This document shows positions 62,627 to 64,000 of a stretch of 64,000 nt of DNA, one piece after another. Below the pieces are notes generated by a model. It was given only the letters and a program-made list of their open reading frames with translations. It had not been told where the DNA came from and did not search any database. The first letter of the stretch is position 1; every line of letters starts with the position of its first letter. Position numbers and translations under genes: made by a program. The DNA comes from Moringa oleifera. Taxonomy: Eukaryota > Streptophyta > Magnoliopsida > Brassicales > Moringaceae. The stretch covers positions 1,924,501 to 1,988,500 of the forward strand of contig JAJFZO010000609.1 of NCBI GenBank assembly GCA_021397835.1. The letters run 5' to 3'.

Positions 62627-62853
62627 GATTTAAAACAATTTAAAAGTAAAAAATATAAACTTTAAACTTAAATAAATTTTCGATTTATTCGGTTTATTCG
62701 GTAACCGATTAAACCGATTGAAAAAAATTCGGTTCGGTTAATTCGGTTATCTTTTAAATTCGATCGGTTTTGGTTAATTTATAAAAAAATTTAGTTAATT
62801 CGATTTTAAAAATTTTCAAACCGAATAAACCGAAATAACCGAATGCTCACCTG

Positions 62854-63666
62854 ATGAGAGAGATGTTTAGTGTTTAAGTTGATTATTAATAAGTAAAATA
62901 TAAATTTAAAATATATAATATATTAAGAAATTTTGTTTAAATAATATAAATTAGGGTAAAGATTTCATAAAGTCTTGATATTTATCTTATGTTACCAATT
63001 AAACTCTTATGTTTAAAAAATAAAAAATTTATCATGATCTAAATTGAACTTTGTCAAAAAATAAAAAAATTAAAAGTATTCAAATTAAAGATCTTATATA
63101 ATGAATTTTGATTTGTAAATTTTCATAAACGTAAAAAAATATTTAGCTTATCATCATAAAAAAATTTATAATTTTTTGAATATTTAAACTATATTTTTTA
63201 AAATTTATAATATCAAAATTTTTTAAAAAACAATACAATTATTCAAAAAATTATAAAAATTTTTTAACCTAGCTTGAATATTTTTTTTATATATGTAAAA
63301 ATTTTCAAGTCAAATTTTGCACAAAATTTTTAATTTAAATATTTTTACTTTTTAATTTTTTAATAAAATTTAATTTAGATCAAATTGATAAATTAAGTTT
63401 CAATTTGTTATTTTTTAAATATAAAAATTTAATTAATGACTAAGATAAATATTAAAATTTTATAAGATCTTATAAATTATAAACATCTATAGACATTTTA
63501 AATAGATTATTTTTTTGCTTAATCATGGAATTGGATGGAATCAATAATTTAAAAATTAACATCCCAAGATTTTTCATGTTTTCCATTGTTTTAATTCAAC
63601 AATTATGTTGAAACATAAAAAATATATGAATTAACTAATCAAATGATGCATTGTTGCAGTACACAA

Positions 63667-63669
<3 letters not shown>
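62854..63669. other. Extremely AT-rich spacer
   Basis: Composed mainly of AAATTT/TTTAAA words. No gene or element end is recognised beyond the hAT border. Confidence 0.55.
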
Positions 63670-63712
<43 letters not shown>

Positions 63713-63718
63713 GTATGT
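63670..63718. repeat. Compound (AT)n(GTAT)n microsatellite
   Basis: About 15 AT units followed by four to five GTAT units. Upstream of the right-edge open frame. Confidence 0.9.
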
Positions 63719-63885
63719 GCTGCTGCAACCATTTTTATCTGTTCATTTGTAAGGCTGTCTGAGTAGTCTTCATGTAACTGATCTCATCTAAAAGTTGAAT
63801 AAAGGTCTTCAATAGCGACCAATCATCCTAGCTTGGCTTCTCCTCTAACTCTCTCTACGAGAAGCACAGGAGACCCACAAAGCCT

Positions 63886-64000
63886 ATGCTTTCTTCTGTA
63901 GCTGGAGCTATCCACATTCAGCCTCTGTTACCCTCTCATTTCCCTGAACCGATAATACTTCAGCCACCACTGCCAGAGCTTAATCATTTCTCCCTCTCTC
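63886..64000 (+). CDS. Possible 5' end of a gene running off the right edge
   Basis: After a less AT-rich, CT-rich stretch (63820-63885) typical of a plant 5' UTR, an ATG opens a frame of 38 codons still open at the window edge (MLSSVAGAIHIQPLLP...). It is Pro/Leu/His-rich and I do not recognise it with confidence. Short bZIP43-type transcription factors can start in a similar way (M-x-S-x-x-x-G-I-H), but that is a guess. The change in composition supports a gene more than the protein does. Confidence 0.35.
   Translation, partial: MLSSVAGAIHIQPLLPSHFPEPIILQPPLPELNHFSLS

Larger units (their letters stand above)
54259..62853 (+). mobile_element. Outer (older) hAT element, split by the inner copy
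   Basis: The left terminus TAGGGGTGAGCAAAATTCGG starts at 54259. The right end is ...ACCGAATGCTCACC near 62853, lacking the final CCTA, so that end is eroded. Removing the inner element (54983-59256) and one copy of its 8-bp duplication leaves about 4.3 kb that is colinear with the inner element but in opposite orientation. Cargo: a transposase pseudogene (59821-62007) and an HMA5-like fragment (62089-62626), both plus strand. The flanks TTGATAGT (left) and TGATGAGA (right) are not a convincing target duplication. This copy carries more stops and frameshifts than the inner one. Confidence 0.85.

Noticed and set aside
54259..62853. Single large inverted segmental duplication
   Set aside because: The order of parts does not form a simple mirror, and the perfect GTAGCATC duplication with hAT TIRs shows transposition into an older copy instead.
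1..64000. tRNA, rRNA or CRISPR arrays
   Set aside because: None seen by eye. The regular repeats present are microsatellites, minisatellites and transposon subterminal arrays.

Overview
This is eudicot nuclear DNA. Genes have multiple short exons with GT-AG introns, the intergenic space is very AT-rich, and it is filled with decayed plant transposons (hAT, CACTA, Ty1/copia, Ty3/gypsy). A member of the Malpighiales/Euphorbiaceae would fit the protein sequences, but that is only an impression.

Three host genes are readable, all on the minus strand in the left half. (1) Positions 766-7334 hold the first eight exons of a cytosolic lysyl-tRNA synthetase whose 3' part lies beyond the left edge; its promoter carries a telo-box and site II motifs typical of translation genes. 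(2) Positions 16745-23566 hold a complete 12-exon homogentisate phytyltransferase (VTE2-1/HPT1, tocopherol synthesis, plastid), 390 aa, with every splice phase consistent. (3) Positions 27176-29698 hold a complete 3-exon wall-associated-kinase-like receptor kinase of 734 aa. A fragment of an NB-LRR resistance gene lies just upstream of it. A short open frame at 63886-64000 may be the start of another gene at the right edge.

The rest is transposon-derived. Gypsy gag/RNase H relics lie at 9.7-14.8 kb. A minus-strand copia relic spans 30.8-35 kb, and a piece of plastid rpl2 has been inserted inside its integrase. A ~1.05 kb tandem repeat and a DUF7745-type gag relic occupy 35.5-39.9 kb. A SIRE-like copia relic with LTRs covers about 40-46.5 kb. 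A ~6 kb CACTA element with TNP2-like and TNPA-like relics occupies 46808-52809.

The most interesting region is 54259-62853. Two copies of one hAT family are nested in opposite orientation. The inner copy (54983-59256) has matching 12-bp terminal inverted repeats and a perfect 8-bp target duplication (GTAGCATC), and it sits inside the older outer copy. Each copy carries a BED-finger hAT transposase gene and, immediately downstream in the same orientation, a captured intron-containing fragment of an HMA5-like copper-transporting P1B-ATPase. Both transposase genes share an in-frame TGA at the same conserved Trp codon. The newer copy therefore seems to have moved while already carrying that stop, either with transposase supplied in trans or by readthrough. 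The opposed copies form a potential long-hairpin source that includes host copper-ATPase exon sequence.
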